Positions 12,001-24,542 of a DNA stretch of 64,000 bases are shown in pieces (position 1 is the first letter of the stretch; every line of letters starts with the position of its first letter). Below the pieces are notes generated by a model. That model ran no database searches. It saw only the letters and a program-made list of their open reading frames with translations, and had not been told where the DNA came from. A program made the position numbers and the translations under genes. This DNA comes from Heterobilharzia americana (Eukaryota > Platyhelminthes > Trematoda > Strigeidida > Schistosomatidae), in assembly GCA_944470555.2 (NCBI GenBank), contig OX104127.1, positions 95,194,708-95,258,707 on the forward strand. Direction: 5' to 3'.

Positions 12001-12996
12001 GCGGATAAGATTTAAACCTGCAAAATAAACTCTGTTTCCAAACTGTTTGCCATTATCGAAAGGAAAAGTTCCTGAACAAAGGGCAAAGTAAGATGCTCCA
12101 TCTCACTTTTCACTCTCTTATTACTATTTGTGAAGAGTTTGGTGCACACACTTCGAAAGCGTTCACGTAAATTGACTCCCTGCTTGAGGCCAGAACGACT
12201 AACCTGGATAAACTATTCTAAGCCTTCTTTGCATAATCTGTGCAAACCGAATCAAGAATTAATCAAAGCACTTTTGTTGCTGTTGAATGCTTTGATAGCA
12301 GGTGAATCACACTGGGTAGACGATTTTCCCAGTTCACCTTCGACTTCAATCAGTAGCTTCTTAAAAAGCATTTATGCGTACTTATGAGACTCGAAATGTG
12401 TCATGTTCATCGAAAGAGTAGCCTGCTGCATGATGAGTGATATGGCAAATTGACACAAACTAATTTTCAGCATTAATTATTGAGGACACTAATACTGTTA
12501 AAATTAGCTTGATCACTAGCATTATGATCATTACACTGTTATTTCGAATCAAGTGGATATTAGCAAAGCATTCAACATTTTTCACTGTTTACCATCTTAC
12601 CAGTGACAAGTATTACTAATTCGTTTACTTCACAAGAAAGAATCGACTGTAATCCACTCAAATTTATTATCTCTATGACTCACTTAAAATCTAAAATTTT
12701 CGTCAGCATTTGACTTTTATTTTGATATTAAGTGCTGAACATCATGGTAGTTTAGAGCCAAAGATGAACAGCTAATCGACTGGGAATATATTTCCTCAAC
12801 CGCTCAACCACACTTCTTCTAGAAATTCAAAGAAAATTTTCCTTCTTCACCGTTTATTCCTTACGATTGTCGTGAGATAGTATGGACACGAGTTCAATGA
12901 TCAGCACTTTACATCAGATATGTGTTTCTTCAACGATAAATGAATGTCATTCTGCCGTAAAATTGGAGTCATTGTAAAAAGCTTTTCTAATCCTCG
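9053..12996. other. Unassigned, mostly unique DNA
   Basis: No retroelement or gene motif was recognised in nearly 4 kb. The longest frames (minus 9,260-9,598, 112 codons; minus 11,048-11,356, 102 codons; plus 12,130-12,387, 85 codons) lack domain signatures and convincing splice borders. It may be intronic or intergenic. Confidence 0.45.
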
Positions 12997-13228
12997 GCGC
13001 CATTTGGCGACATCATGCACCAGTCCCTCGAGTGGGATCCAAACGGGAAACGACGAGTTGGGCGTCCGAGGGTGACTACATGGAGGAGGTGGTGTGAGGA
13101 AGAAGTGAAAGCTTATAGTGAGTCATGGAACCAGGTTGAAAAGACTGCAGAGAAGAGAGTGAAAGGGAGACATGCTACTGAAGCCGTTTGTTCCACTAGG
13201 AACAAAAGGAACAAATAATAATAATACT
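12997..13228 (+). mobile_element. RTE-type LINE, extreme 3' end
   Basis: A 5'-truncated insertion whose open frame (67 codons from 13,015) reads as the carboxy end of an RTE protein: LEWDPNGKRRVGRPRVT, TWRRWCEEEVKAYSE, QVEKTAEKR and ATEAVCSTRNKRNK. The stop is followed at once by (AAT)n at 13,213-13,226, the standard RTE 3' terminus. This is the best-preserved tail in the window and the reference for the decayed ones at 1,592, 6,113, 31,330, 35,980 and 40,650. It lacks the RT and endonuclease domains. Confidence 0.9.
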
Positions 13229-13869
13229 TCACAACAGTAGCATAGTAAGTACACTAACGCAAAGCATGCCGAGGGAAAAAAAATTTTGCAAAGCGAGAAA
13301 TTGCAAACATTGATGAGGAGAAGCAGTCATATGAAATAAACATGTGTTTAAGCTGGTGCTGTCGTAGCTTCAAATCTTTCCTCCTTCTACTTTGCAAAGG
13401 TTGTTTGTCACTAGTATTCACTTCTGTGTTACATGATCAAATTTGACCGAATGTGGACACAACCTGTATAGCTATGAGTTGATCAAAACGTTGAATAAGA
13501 TACTTCGAATGTTCACAATTTCTTAAAATTGTCATGCAGTAAATAATGCCTAATCACTTGTATTATCACAGTGCATATGTGCAGAAAGAGTATATGTACA
13601 ACTAGTATACAATCGTTCATCTACATCTCCTACCAGTAATTTGATAACCTCAACACCGATAATTATTTGTCTAGTGACGCCTTGATTATTATCACCGTTT
13701 TACATATAATCCTTCCTTCACATAACAGTTAGAAAAACAACTGACCAAAACATTTCCAACCGAAAAACCACTAACGCTTTCTGCATTCACCCACCTGGTT
13801 CCTCCTCCTACAACCATCACATAGCTAATAAAACGTGACGTAAATAACGAATCTAAAGAAGCCTAAGAT
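13229..13869. other. Unassigned DNA
   Basis: No features recognised between the LINE tail and segment Z. Confidence 0.4.
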
Positions 13870-14784
13870 TATCAATTACAGGTGCATGAAAGTTAAACAT
13901 CCATGATTACACACGACTCATCAACAATCACACTAAGCATCCCACTTCAAAAATCTCACTCAAAACTGGACGAGTGAAGCACATGCCTGCCCTATTTGAT
14001 CACAGTAAACATAATTCACAGGCTCTTTATTTGCAGGTTGAAATCATGTGAAAGACCACTGAAATGTCAGACTTACTGAACACGCCAAGCAGTTGTTCTT
14101 CACCGGTGTCGCATCATTTATATCACGACAAGATTGACAATCATAACATTGGTATCGTAGACAGTTGTCTGTATAGATAATAGAAGAATTTATTGTGACT
14201 CAGTAATCAATCAACTGAATAGGATATTTCAAATTTGCCTTCATTATCGAGAAAGCTGTTAATTTCATGCATATAACCATAATTTTCTTGAATTATTCCA
14301 TTTACTCAACAGACATGTCAGGTGAGTTATCTGACCAACACAACGTGTGTTAACTCACTCAATACTCTATTTTCCAAACAGATGATACCTGGAGACGGTG
14401 ATGAGAGTAAGCAATCGGCTCCAGTAAAAGAACATGAACTTGTTTGTTGGTTTGTTGAATGACCAATATATAGTTTCAGGATGAAGAAGCCTTCAACTTC
14501 AGTTTCCACTTCTTATTGTCTATTCGTTTGGCATGGTCAGATTTCCCCTTCTCCTATCGTTCCACTATACAAAGAACTTCAACATGGACTGACTGCAACT
14601 AATCTTATAATGCTCTTCACCAAGTCGTCCAACGCTAACCAAATTATTTAGCTGATAATTAAATGTTGTCTATTTGTTTCTGTCTAACTGCAGAAGCTTA
14701 CCTGAGTAAAATCAACCAGAGTGAATAAAGTTACTGAAGACACATCTGACCGATTGAGATATGAGTAGGACTAGATAAAAAGAG
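13870..14784. repeat. Duplicated segment Z (left)
   Basis: Matches the reverse complement of about 47,670-48,575. A 60-codon frame (minus 14,327-14,509; plus 47,942-48,124) is identical in both copies, which shows recent duplication. On the right, Z lies between Y and X. On the left, it precedes X, and Y comes afterwards. Confidence 0.9.
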
Positions 14785-15937
14785 GATATTTCATGTTTTC
14801 AGTGAAATTTCTTGGAATTATTAGTGAACAGTTCACCAACACTGCAACTGTACCATTGAAGAGAAGAATCGAGTAACATGGAATCATTCTAATGAACAGA
14901 TATTCAGAGGTATTGGCAAAAATCTGATAGCCACTCCATATATGGAAGACAACTGGTTGTTCACATAGCAATTCATCAGACAATTAATTGTGTGCCAATG
15001 TGGGAATGTTCAAAAAATGTAACCTAGAACAATAAGAACTTCTTGATGTTGTTCGCGATTCTGATACTTCTCAGACTAAACTAATCTAGGCTGGTAATTT
15101 AAACCGATGTAGTAGTATCAAAATAAGGAGAACCTTGGTTGTGCTACGAGGTTCGAGTCTCAGTGTGAGAACAACACACTCACTGGGGTGAAGGTATATC
15201 CAGCTGACAAGTCTCAATCAAGTAGGACGAAGCACGTATCCTGAATTCCTCTGCTAGCCACAACCAAGTAAATTGTAATAATAAATATTCAGGCAATTTC
15301 AAGGCATTCTCATGGGAGCCCATATGCCAAAAGAGGTCAAGCAATTCGATTCAGTACAACAACGAAGAATTACAGGCGTATCAGCAAACAGTAAGAAAGA
15401 CAAAATATTCAAGTATTTCAAAGTTGGAAGTGGACCACTCATTTAAAGTTGTTCTGCGTGATAGCAGCGTATGTATGAACTGTCAGACATGCATTTATAA
15501 ACAGCAATACAGACTGTGAAGAAGGAAGTGGTGCTACCATTTAGTTCTCCCTTGACAAGTCGATAAGACCAGTGAGTCCCGATTCATTGAAATAAAAATG
15601 TTGTTGGGCCATCAATACTTACATTTGTTTATGATATTCACTAGAAAATATAGAAAGATTGCGAAGAATTCCACCCTTCTCCTCATAATAATGTGACTTC
15701 TGACTGTTTGTTTAAACAAGAAGAAGTGAAGAGACATTTAGATATATTTTCAAATTAGTGCAGACCTGATGAATGAATCCTCACGTGTCAGCCAATCGGA
15801 TGACAAATCAGGTGACATTTACCAACCTGACTACTCGGTCTGTTATTTACAATTGAGTGTGCTTATCCGTTGTGTCAATAATTTAGAAGCTGTGAACGTC
15901 CAATCGCTCACTACTGAATGGATGACAAGTGTTGAAA
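14785..15937. repeat. Duplicated segment X, first left copy
   Basis: Nearly identical to X' at 20,074-21,230 (direct, about 5.29 kb apart) and to the reverse complement of 46,500-47,669. It contains a SINE at 15,120-15,400. This copy differs by small indels, for example one fewer A in AGTGAAATTTC at 14,800. At 15,937 it switches into Y, whereas the other two copies continue for another 110 bp. Confidence 0.95.
15120..15400 (+). mobile_element. Hammerhead SINE in X
   Basis: A box B-like GGTTCGAGTCT lies at 15,150-15,160. A decayed hammerhead is at 15,198-15,255 with CTGACAA (CUGANGA expected), a long stem-loop ending TAGGAC, GAAG (GAAA expected) and CGTATCCTGAATTCC around the former cleavage site. 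The shared SINE tail (TTCTCATGGGAGCCCATAT, then GAGGTCAAGCAATTCGAT) ends near 15,390. Both core boxes are damaged, so it is not expected to cleave. Confidence 0.8.
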
Positions 15938-17162
15938 TAATTTGTGAGTAGTTTACAATATTGCATAGATTTTTATAGCATACTGACAGTCTGAATGGCT
16001 TGTATATTGGGAATTGCACCGAGAATTCACTAAAGCAAGATCGGGAGACTTTATCGGCGGTTCCAAAGGTCTGTAATTTTTCAAATGAAGAAAAGAAAAA
16101 ATTTATTGTCAAAAAACAATGTTTTGTTTTCTCCTAAGACACAGGCAATAAAATATCTATTTCTACAGTTTCGTAGTCATTTTTCTGAAACAGTTCGATG
16201 GAAATGAATGACACATTTTTACTTAATTTAATCGTGACATCAACAAAATTTGACATCCACTGTTACTTCTGTAAGTGAGCCTTGATAGAAGCATTTTTAG
16301 CTACTATAACAACAACAACTACTACTGTATTAGCTCATTTAACTTTTCCAAAGAAGGGTGAAAATAGGTTTTGAGAGGGACAAATCAGAGTAAATTATAA
16401 CCATGTCTTATACTTCACAGTTAGTTTAATGCTGCATGGAAATAAGTTTTGTAGTCATCACTTTTCATTAGAAAGTTCTTTCTTTTCGAAAATAGACTAT
16501 TTAGATAGTGAAAAGTCTGTTCACTATTGGAAGATTTCCTTATTCTGGTCAAAACGTGTTGCTCAATCTCTGTGATAACTTCTTAGATGCCAATAGTGAC
16601 AAAACGTACTAAGAACGGCGTCATTCTCACTAGTCTAGACTGGACTATTATTCATAGAAATTCGAATGGATATGTGAAATTCAACCTGCTACATTGAGGT
16701 TAGTTATAGCCATTGCACAAGTAATATTCTTTTCTCCTTCGTTCACGGACATAATTATGTTTGTCTGCCATTAGTGACTTGTGAACATACAATATAAGAA
16801 CGCCCACAATTTCGTAACATGTACATGCAATAGGCAAAGCCATATAATATTGTATTCTCAATGCCTATGTGAAGAAAAAATGTGTATACGGCACACATCT
16901 GCCTTCCTCATAATTACAGCCACCTAGGTGGATAATCTCAGCACTCATAATTAATTCGCCATAAATGAAATTATTTATGACATGGATATGTGGCCCAATC
17001 TTTCTTTCACAACTCAACGAGACAATTAACCCGTAAAAATTCCAAATCCAGGAACGATAAACTCTGTTTACAGTAACCTACATTCATCTCCTTACTATAC
17101 TCGTCATATCACAACTAAATTTGATAGAAATATCGAATTTCATAGAGCTGAAGGTTATCAAT
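15938..17162. repeat. Duplicated segment Y (left)
   Basis: The reverse complement matches about 48,570-49,797, including an 89-codon minus-strand frame (15,843-16,112) whose N-terminal two thirds recur at 49,626. Y ends at GGTTATCAATTA, the same string with which Z begins. On the right this is a clean Y-Z junction; on the left a LINE follows. Confidence 0.9.
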
Positions 17163-20072
17163 TATAAGTGGAAATACCTTTCGTGGCGCGCCAAGTCTCT
17201 GAGCCATACAAGAGCACTGACTTGACGTTGGTGTTGAAAATCCGTATCTTGTTCCGCATGCTGAGTGCAGAAGATCTCCACACTGGTTTCAGGCTAATGA
17301 ACGCCTGTCTTGCTTTTCCGATTCTGACTTTGACGTCCTCGTCCGTCCCGCCTGTAGTTGAAACAGTGCTTCCTAGATAAGTGAAGGAGGTTACTTCCTT
17401 CAAGTTTCTCCCGTTGACGGTGATTGGAGTTTGTTGTTGTTGTTGATGGTGGTGGTGCGGTATCTTCATCACTTCTGTCTTCTCTATATTCACCTGAAGT
17501 CCCGTCTTAGCTGCCTCTTCTGTCAACTTGTTGGTTTTTGCCTGCAGATCTTCAAGTTTATGTGACATTAGGCATAAGTCATCGGCGAAATCCAAGTCTT
17601 CTAGGTTCTTTTCCGTCGTCCAGTGTATCCCCCTCTTCTCGCTGCCTACTGTTTGCTGCATGATCCAGTCCACCACAATAAGGAATATCATGGGTGATAG
17701 TAGACAGCCTTGTTTCACTCCTGTCTTCACTTCAAATGCATAACTGAGCTTCCCATTGTGAATTACTTGGCTGGTATGTGGCATCTTCATATAGTTGTTG
17801 AATGAGGCTGATAAAGGTTTGCGGTACTCCGTAGTAATGAAGAAGTTTCCAAATTACCTCCTGGTCGACGCTGTCGAAGGCCTTCTCAAAGTCGATGAAG
17901 TTGAGGTAGAGAGCTGATTGCCATTCTATGCTCTGTTCTATGATGATGTGTAGAGTGGCGTTGCAATTTGGTCAGCACATGATTTGTACTTCCTGAAGCC
18001 TGCCTGTTCCGGTCGTAGTTTTGAATCTTGTGAATCTTTAATCCTCTCCAGGATGATGCGGCTTAATATTTTACTTGCACTGGGTGGACAGGAGAGTGAT
18101 TCCGCACCAGTTCTTGCAAAGACTTAGGTTGCCCTTTTTCGAGATTTTGATAAGGTAACCCTTCTTCCAATCAGTCTGCAGGTACCTTGACTTCCTTCCA
18201 CACCTTCTGCAATAGTGGTGTGAGCATGTCCGCTGTTGTCGCTGCGTCTGTTCTCAGTGCTTCTGGCGGTATTCCATCTGGTCCTGCTGCTTTCCCACAT
18301 TTCAGTAGCTTTATGGTGTTCAGGACTTCCATTTTTGTTGGAGGATTTATGGTCACTTGTAATTCAGCGGGTGCAGGTGGTATTTCTGGACGAAGTGAAG
18401 GTGGTGGTCGATTCAAGAGCTTCTTGATGTGGTCGGCCCATTGTTTCCTCTGTTTCTCTTCTTTCGTAATTAAATTTCCTTCTTCATCTTTTATTGGTTT
18501 CGTCTGCGTTGATCTCTTCCCAGATAGCAACCTGGTTATTTGATACAATGTTGTTAGGTCTCTGTCTCTCCTACCTGCAGCCTGTTCTGCTTCACTTGCC
18601 AGTGTTTCGTAGAAGTGTCTTTTGTCTTTGCGTGCACTCTTCTTCTCTTCTTTGTTCAGTGTTTTATACATTGTGCTCAGTTCCTCTTGTCGTTGAGCAT
18701 CCTTGCACTGGTTTATCTTCTGCTTCACCATCCTCCTCTCCCTGCTTTATCACCTTCCATGTATCCATTGAGATCCATTCCTTATCTCCTTTCTTCTTCC
18801 TTCCTAATACGGCTGTGCAGGTTTCTTTCCACATCTCTTTCAAAGACTTCCAGTGTTCTTCCACACAGGTGTCTTCAGGAATGTTCCTCGATATCTCCCA
18901 TTTTGTCTTGATGCCTGACGTGAAGATCTCCTTCGTAGTTTCATCCTTCAGTTTCCGAGTGTAGTACTTGAACTGTGGTCTACCACCAGCTTCCTTGAAG
19001 GCTTTCAACTTGATTTGGAAGGCTCCTTTCACTAAATAGTGAGTGGTGTGAACCTACATCTGCTCCTCTTCTTGACCTTGTGTTAAGTAGACTGCGTCTC
19101 CACTTTCTTGAGATTGAGATAAAGTCGATTTGACTTTTAGTGTGTCCTGATGTCTGGTGAAATCGAATCCATGTCGCTTTGTGGATATCTTTGTGCCTGA
19201 ACACACTGCCTAGCCTCCAATCACCAAATCTCTGAATGCACAGAATTCTGCAAACAATTCTCCATTCTCGTTCATCACCTCACCTAGCGCTTCTCGACAC
19301 ATGGTTAGTTCTCTTCCTGTGTTGTCCCCCCCCCAGTTTGGCATTCATGTCGTCCATCAGAATGAATTTTCATATCGCCAACTGAGGTCTTGTCCAGTGT
19401 TGATTGAAGTTGTCTGTAGAATTCCTCCTTCTTCTCTTCATCTGCATTATTTGTAGGTGAGTAGTGTAGCATTGAATGATTGTGACCTTCCTTCCTTTTC
19501 AGTTGAATCCATCTTGCTGTCATGATCCTGATGCTGGAGGAGATTGGTTCCCACTGCATGAGAGCCTTCGATGCTCTTGAGGACATCATGGTAGCCACTC
19601 CAAATCTCAGTGTGCTCGTGGTTGTCGTCTGGGTGACAATATCGGAGTAGATTATTGATTCTCCAGTTGACAGTTTGGAGAGTCCACTCCCATTCCATCT
19701 GCTTTCGCAAATCCCAAGCACTTTGATGTGATACCTTCTCATCTCGTTCGCAATCTGGGCTGCCTTGCTGGGTTGAAACATGGCGCGGACATTCCATGTA
19801 CCAAGTTTACTTTCGCTTTCATCGAGAGAAGAAACATCGGCCAATTGGCTCCTCGAAAGCTTTCACCAACCGGGGTCATTTCGCCTCTCCGATTCCAGCG
19901 GGGAATAAGTTTGTTTTCATTTTTTATATATCGTTTGTACTTTGAAGTTTGTTTAGCGGTTAGATTTGTTTTGCGGGGTAGGGTTACTAGATGTATGCCC
20001 AACCTTCCCTGTTTACCCGGGCTTAGGACCGGTTAGTAACTAGTGAACTAGTTAACCAGGCGAGGTTGTGGT
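17163..20072 (-). pseudogene. RTE-type LINE, endonuclease plus RT, 3'-truncated
   Basis: The largest RTE copy here. Reading down the minus strand there is a 5' untranslated part (about 20,070-19,850); an AP-like endonuclease starting at 19,844 with LGTWNVRAMF, VLGICESRW and YSPTNNADEEK; an endonuclease end at 19,204-18,980 (QIDFISISRK, then GADVGSHHSL); a linker and RT start at 18,731-18,171 (EAEQAAGRR, AAGPDGIPPEAL); and an RT palm at 17,790-17,158 (GVKQGCLLSPMIF, catalytic FADD, SFTYLGSTVS, LLYGSETWR). Frameshifts near 19,640 and between 18,170 and 17,790 split the frame. The usual SDHH at the endonuclease active site reads GSHH, so a catalytic aspartate is lost. The carboxy end and (AAT)n tail are missing, which is unlike ordinary LINE 5' truncation. 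The RT frame holds an in-frame HHHHQQQQQ tract. Confidence 0.9.
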
Positions 20073-20073
20073 G

Positions 20074-21350
20074 AGGATATTTCATGTTTTCAGTGAAAAT
20101 TTCTTGGAATTATTAGTGAACAGTTCACCAACACTGCAACTGTACCATTGAAGAGAAGAATCGAGTAACATGGAATCATTCTAGTGAACAGATATTCAGA
20201 GGTATTGGCAAAAATCTGATAGCCACTCCATATATGGAAGACAACTGGTTGTTCACATAGCAATTCATCAGACAATTAATTGTGTGCCAATGTGGGAATG
20301 TTCAAAAAATGTAACCTAGAACAATAAGAACTTCTTGATGTTGTTCGCGATTCTGATACTTCTCAGACTAAACTAATCTAGGCTGGTAATTTAAACCGAT
20401 GTAGTAGTATCAAAATAAGGAGAACCTTGGTTGTGCTACGAGGTTCGAGTCTCAGTGTGAGAACAACAGCACTCACTGGGGTGAAGGTATATCCAGCTGA
20501 CAAGTCTCAATCAAGTAGGACGAAGCACGTATCCTGAATTCCTCTGCTAGCCACAACCAAGTAAATTGTAATAATAAATATTCAGGCAATTTCAAGGCAT
20601 TCTCATGGGAGCCCATATGCCAAAAGAGGTCAAGCAATTCGATTCAGTACAACAACGAAGAATTACAGGCGTATCAGCAAACAGTAAGAAAGACAAAATA
20701 TTCAAGTATTTCAAAGTTGGAAGTGGACCACTCATTTAAAGTTGTTCTGCGTGATAGCAGCGTATGTATGAACTGTCAGACATGCATTTATAAACAGCAA
20801 TACAGACTGTGAAGAAGGAAGTGGTGCTACCATTTAGTTCTCCCTTGACAAGTCGATAAGACCAGTGAGTCCCGATTCATTGAAATAAAAATGTTGTTGG
20901 GCCATCAATACTTACATTTGTTTAAGATATTCACTAGAAAATATAGAAAGATTGCGAAGAATTCCACCCTTCCCCTCATAATAATGTGACTTCTGACTGT
21001 TTGTTTAAACAAGAAGAAGTGAAGAGACATTTAGATATATTTTAAAATTAGTGCAGACCTAATGAATGAATCCTCACGTGTCAGCCAATCGGATGACAAA
21101 TCAGGTGACATTTACCAACCTGACTACTCGGTCTGTTATTTACAATTGAGTGTGCTTATCCGTTGTGTCAATAATTTAGAAGCTGTGAACGTCCAATCGC
21201 TCACTACTGAATGGATTACAAGTGTGCAAGTGGATTACGACTTATGAAATCAATTCAACTCATTGATCCAATTACTTCATAGAACTCTGGAGACTGGTGC
21301 TGTTATATTATTTTACCTCGTTCATCAGACTTTGTAACGCAACGATGCAT
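20074..21350. repeat. Duplicated segment X', second left copy
   Basis: A direct repeat of 14,785-15,937 extended by about 110 bp (to about 21,350, TGTAACGCAACGATGCATTTC), exactly as in the inverted copy at 46,388-47,669. It begins right where the LINE's 5' end stops. Confidence 0.95.
20413..20685 (+). mobile_element. Hammerhead SINE in X'
   Basis: The duplicate of the SINE at 15,120, with the same box B and the same decayed hammerhead core at about 20,490-20,550. It arose by segment duplication, not by a new insertion. Confidence 0.8.
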
Positions 21351-21729
21351 TTCAATAGAATGGAAAGTCAGATAGCTAGAGATTGCGTCCAACTTTTTAT
21401 CGATGCATCCACTGCTAAGCTACGCTATAACAGTCGTGAATGAGGTTCGAAACCAATGAACTGTGACTCTTCTTTGACATCGCTTTTCACGTGATTACGG
21501 TGTCTAATGCAGCAGATTATACTGGCAAGCAGATGGAATAAGTGACTGATTGGATCTGTTCTGCAAAGCAATATTCCAAATATATTACTATCATGGAACG
21601 ATACAAGCATAATGGGCATTATGGTTTGTCAACTCCTGAGTGTGGTTCATAAATATTTTCGAGTGTGAACTACTAAGGTGACGTTGAATACTATATAATG
21701 TTGCTTGTGTAAACCATACCCGTCGCATA
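21351..21729. other. Unassigned DNA
   Basis: No features recognised. Confidence 0.4.
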
Positions 21730-21895
21730 AGAAGTGGCTGTCATGACTTGGCTCTAGCATTTGAGACGATCCGTCCTGGGTTTGAGCCTCAGTGGCAACA
21801 ACATAGTTCACTCAAAGGCAGGCGCATCCAGTTGACACACACAAAAGAAAACGAAAAACGTGTCCTGGATTCCACCGCTAGCCATCACTACACAA
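21730..21895 (+). mobile_element. Hammerhead SINE fragment, diverged
   Basis: It has the SINE layout: GTGGCTGTCATGACTTGGC at the head, GGGTTTGAGCCTC as a weak box B (21,778-21,790), CAACA, GGCGCATCCAGTTGACA, GAAAACG, then GTGTCCTGGATTCCACCGCT (21,860-21,879). Stem II is destroyed (ACACACAAAAG). The sequence around the cleavage site, GTCCTGGATTCC, is well kept. The 3' tail is absent. Confidence 0.65.
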
Positions 21896-23654
21896 AAATA
21901 TCGAACTTGAGTATTTTCTCAACTACACCTGGTTTCAACTTCACATTCAGCCGTTCCAGCTGCCAGAATACTGCGAAATAGGTCAGTAGGCGTCAACACT
22001 GAATGACTTACTCAGCCTGTAGCCCTTAATATATTGCCAATTCAGATATCCTCCCACATAATCCTCCAAGAAAACAATAGTCTAAATTTCGATTTCGAAG
22101 AAATTTCCAAAGCCCGTTTGCATGATTAGGGCATATTTAGTAGCGTCCACCAAGTGACATGGTGGAAAGTGACCATAAATTATTCTTGACCTTGATTCAG
22201 TCACACACATGTCAACCATATATACATAGGTGAGGGCCATTTGTTGTAGCTCGCATGTTTGTATTTATTTGGGTTTGCTCTAACTTTCTCATCCACTTAT
22301 CGAGTCTTGGCATCAATTTTCGAAAAGTTGTGTTTTGCATTTCTAGAAAATAATGTACGAACGATAATTGTGGTAGGAGGATGTTAAATGAACACAGGAT
22401 TTCTGGACATAATACTTGACACATCATCTGCAGCTGCAACTGGCCAACACAAACCAACTTCAAGAATCCACTTCCAATGATTTTACATCACACTGTGAAA
22501 TTTGCACTGATTCATTAACAGTAATTCTATTTGTATCTACTCCATCCAGATTATTCACTAAGTGTACTCTCTTTCCTCAAATAGAAATAAATATTACATC
22601 ATACTATTAGCTTAAAACTTTCAAGAATTCCCAGCCGATAATATTCCGTTGGAAAGGTTTCCATGATTCCTCTTACACAAGGAACCACTTTCTGTCTAAA
22701 AAAACGTTATCTTGCTAGATGGAAATCATGTGCAAAGGAATTCTGAGCAAAATCGGAAATGAAACTCATCTCAGGTCACCAGGTACATTGAATCCATGGG
22801 CCTACTGAGATTAGAGTGATGGTGAAACAGCTAGGTAAGATCAGTATAGTAGGTCGAACATCTGATGACTTGCTCGAGTTATGACGCACTTTATCTATCG
22901 CATACAGTCACCTTCATATGTACTCAGATGATTGCCAATGTCCTTAGCGAAGTCCTCCAGCGTACTACGTCTACGTATAATAAACCTCCATCTCAAAATG
23001 TTGAAACCTGAAGAAGCACAAACAATGCTGTTTCTGTTGAGACAATTAAGACTTATGTGCATGTGTGTATTTCGAAAAGCAGTGATTAATCTTCAGACTG
23101 CCAGCGAATGAATACAACTTTCACGCGCATTCAAGTCAGAAATGAAGTGTTGTGCGACGATATTTAAAACTGACAGAACTTTATCAGCTGCCCCTCAAAA
23201 CAGTGATTACTCGATGCAAACCATCGTATTACCTGCTGCACACAGATTCTAATAACGACGAAGCTGTCTTAGAGGTTTTCATAATAACACTAACAGGGGA
23301 GTTTCACGACATTTAAAAGTAATGAATACAAGTGTAATGTTAAGTTACAGCAGTGGATTTCGCAAGAACCTACGTTGCATATTTGCATGAATATGAAAAC
23401 TAACGCAATCTGTTGAATGTTGTCAGCATTCGTGGTGCCATTCATTCATAAATGAGAAGACAGTTTTGTGTATTTCTGATGTGTCGATTGCAATATGATG
23501 GTATGTGATGAGATCGTTTGGCAAGTAGTACAACAATTTTTCTTCCAGAAATAAAATTGTGGATGTCACTTTAGGTCATGTTGTGGCATTAGGGAGAACA
23601 ACCAACTTGATGAGAATCTAACAATTCTATGAAACTCTGAAAATATGATATGAC
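21896..23654. other. Unassigned DNA
   Basis: No convincing gene. Short frames at minus 22,212-22,463 and plus 22,416-22,610 show no family features. Confidence 0.45.
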
Positions 23655-23790
23655 CATGAGCAATAATTTATGCTTGAAACGTCATCAAGTAAATAATACT
23701 AGATCACTGTATGTAATAGATCAAATAAACAAATCTAATATGGAATTAAATTCTACCACAGTGGCCAAGTTTTACACCTATATTAGAGCT
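23655..23790 (+). repeat. Dispersed repeat shared with 5,695-5,790
   Basis: ATTTATGC(T/A)(T/A)GAAACGTCA, AAATAATACTAGATCACTGT and AAGTTTTACACCTATATTA occur in both places in the same order. A weaker relative lies at about 31,640-31,745 and in each tandem unit. At 5.7 kb it adjoins a Penelope fragment, so it may be a Penelope terminal region. Confidence 0.6.
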
Positions 23791-24542
23791 CCAATGTGTA
23801 ATTTGGAGCGTGGTTTAAGGAGACCAAGGATGCTGTTTTGCGAAATCAGATCGTTGTCAAAGGCTGCAGAGCTAGGAGAAATTGAAGATCATGTAGCATC
23901 GTTAGTTGTGAGACGTGAAGGAAGATTAGAGTGTAATGATGCGGGAGGTGGAAGGCAGCCTGAGGAAACTTGAGTGCTGATCGAGATGTGAGGGCGGTTG
24001 ACACTTCCCGGCTGCCCACACCGTGAAAGGCTATTTCTTCTTAAGGTAGTTGAAAGAGCATTGTGTGACCTCAGAGACCATCGGACATCTGCTTGATGCC
24101 TGTAAAGCACACCATTTTATGTATGGTTATTTTGAACTTTTGTATTTTTGAAGCCAGATGGTCGAAAGGAAAAGGGGAATGAACAAACACCACCGTCCGG
24201 CAGAACGTGGGTCATTCTAATGCCACGTTCCACGGAAGAGGCAGCATCAGCACGGCACAGCTGAACTTCCAAAAGAAATACCTAGCTTCTGTCACAAACC
24301 ATCCAGCCAGAACCAGTAAGATATCGCACACAGACCAAAATCATACTGTAATAACTTACACAACACCGGTAAATGCATTTCATCTAACCACTACCCAAAA
24401 GAGAATTCTCGGACGGCACGACATAGAGAGAATAAGGCACCCAACAGCAAAGTTCGTTGCGTAATAGTTAAATACAAGGCATAAAACAGCATTCAGGTAG
24501 CAGCAATCGGCAGAGACAAGTGTATTGACAGGCACAGAGAAG
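23791..24542. other. Unassigned DNA, somewhat GC-richer
   Basis: Base composition is less A+T-rich than the surroundings and there is a 107-codon plus frame (23,650-23,973) that starts inside the dispersed repeat. No protein family was recognised. It could be the remnant of an unidentified repeat. Confidence 0.35.

Noticed and set aside
14327..14509. 60-codon frame identical to 47,942-48,124, considered as a conserved gene
   Set aside because: Identity follows from recent segmental duplication of the whole segment Z; flanking non-coding bases are equally conserved.
18187..19032. Serine-rich plus-strand frames up to 156 codons
   Set aside because: Antisense of the RTE linker and endonuclease coding region, which explains the sequence better.
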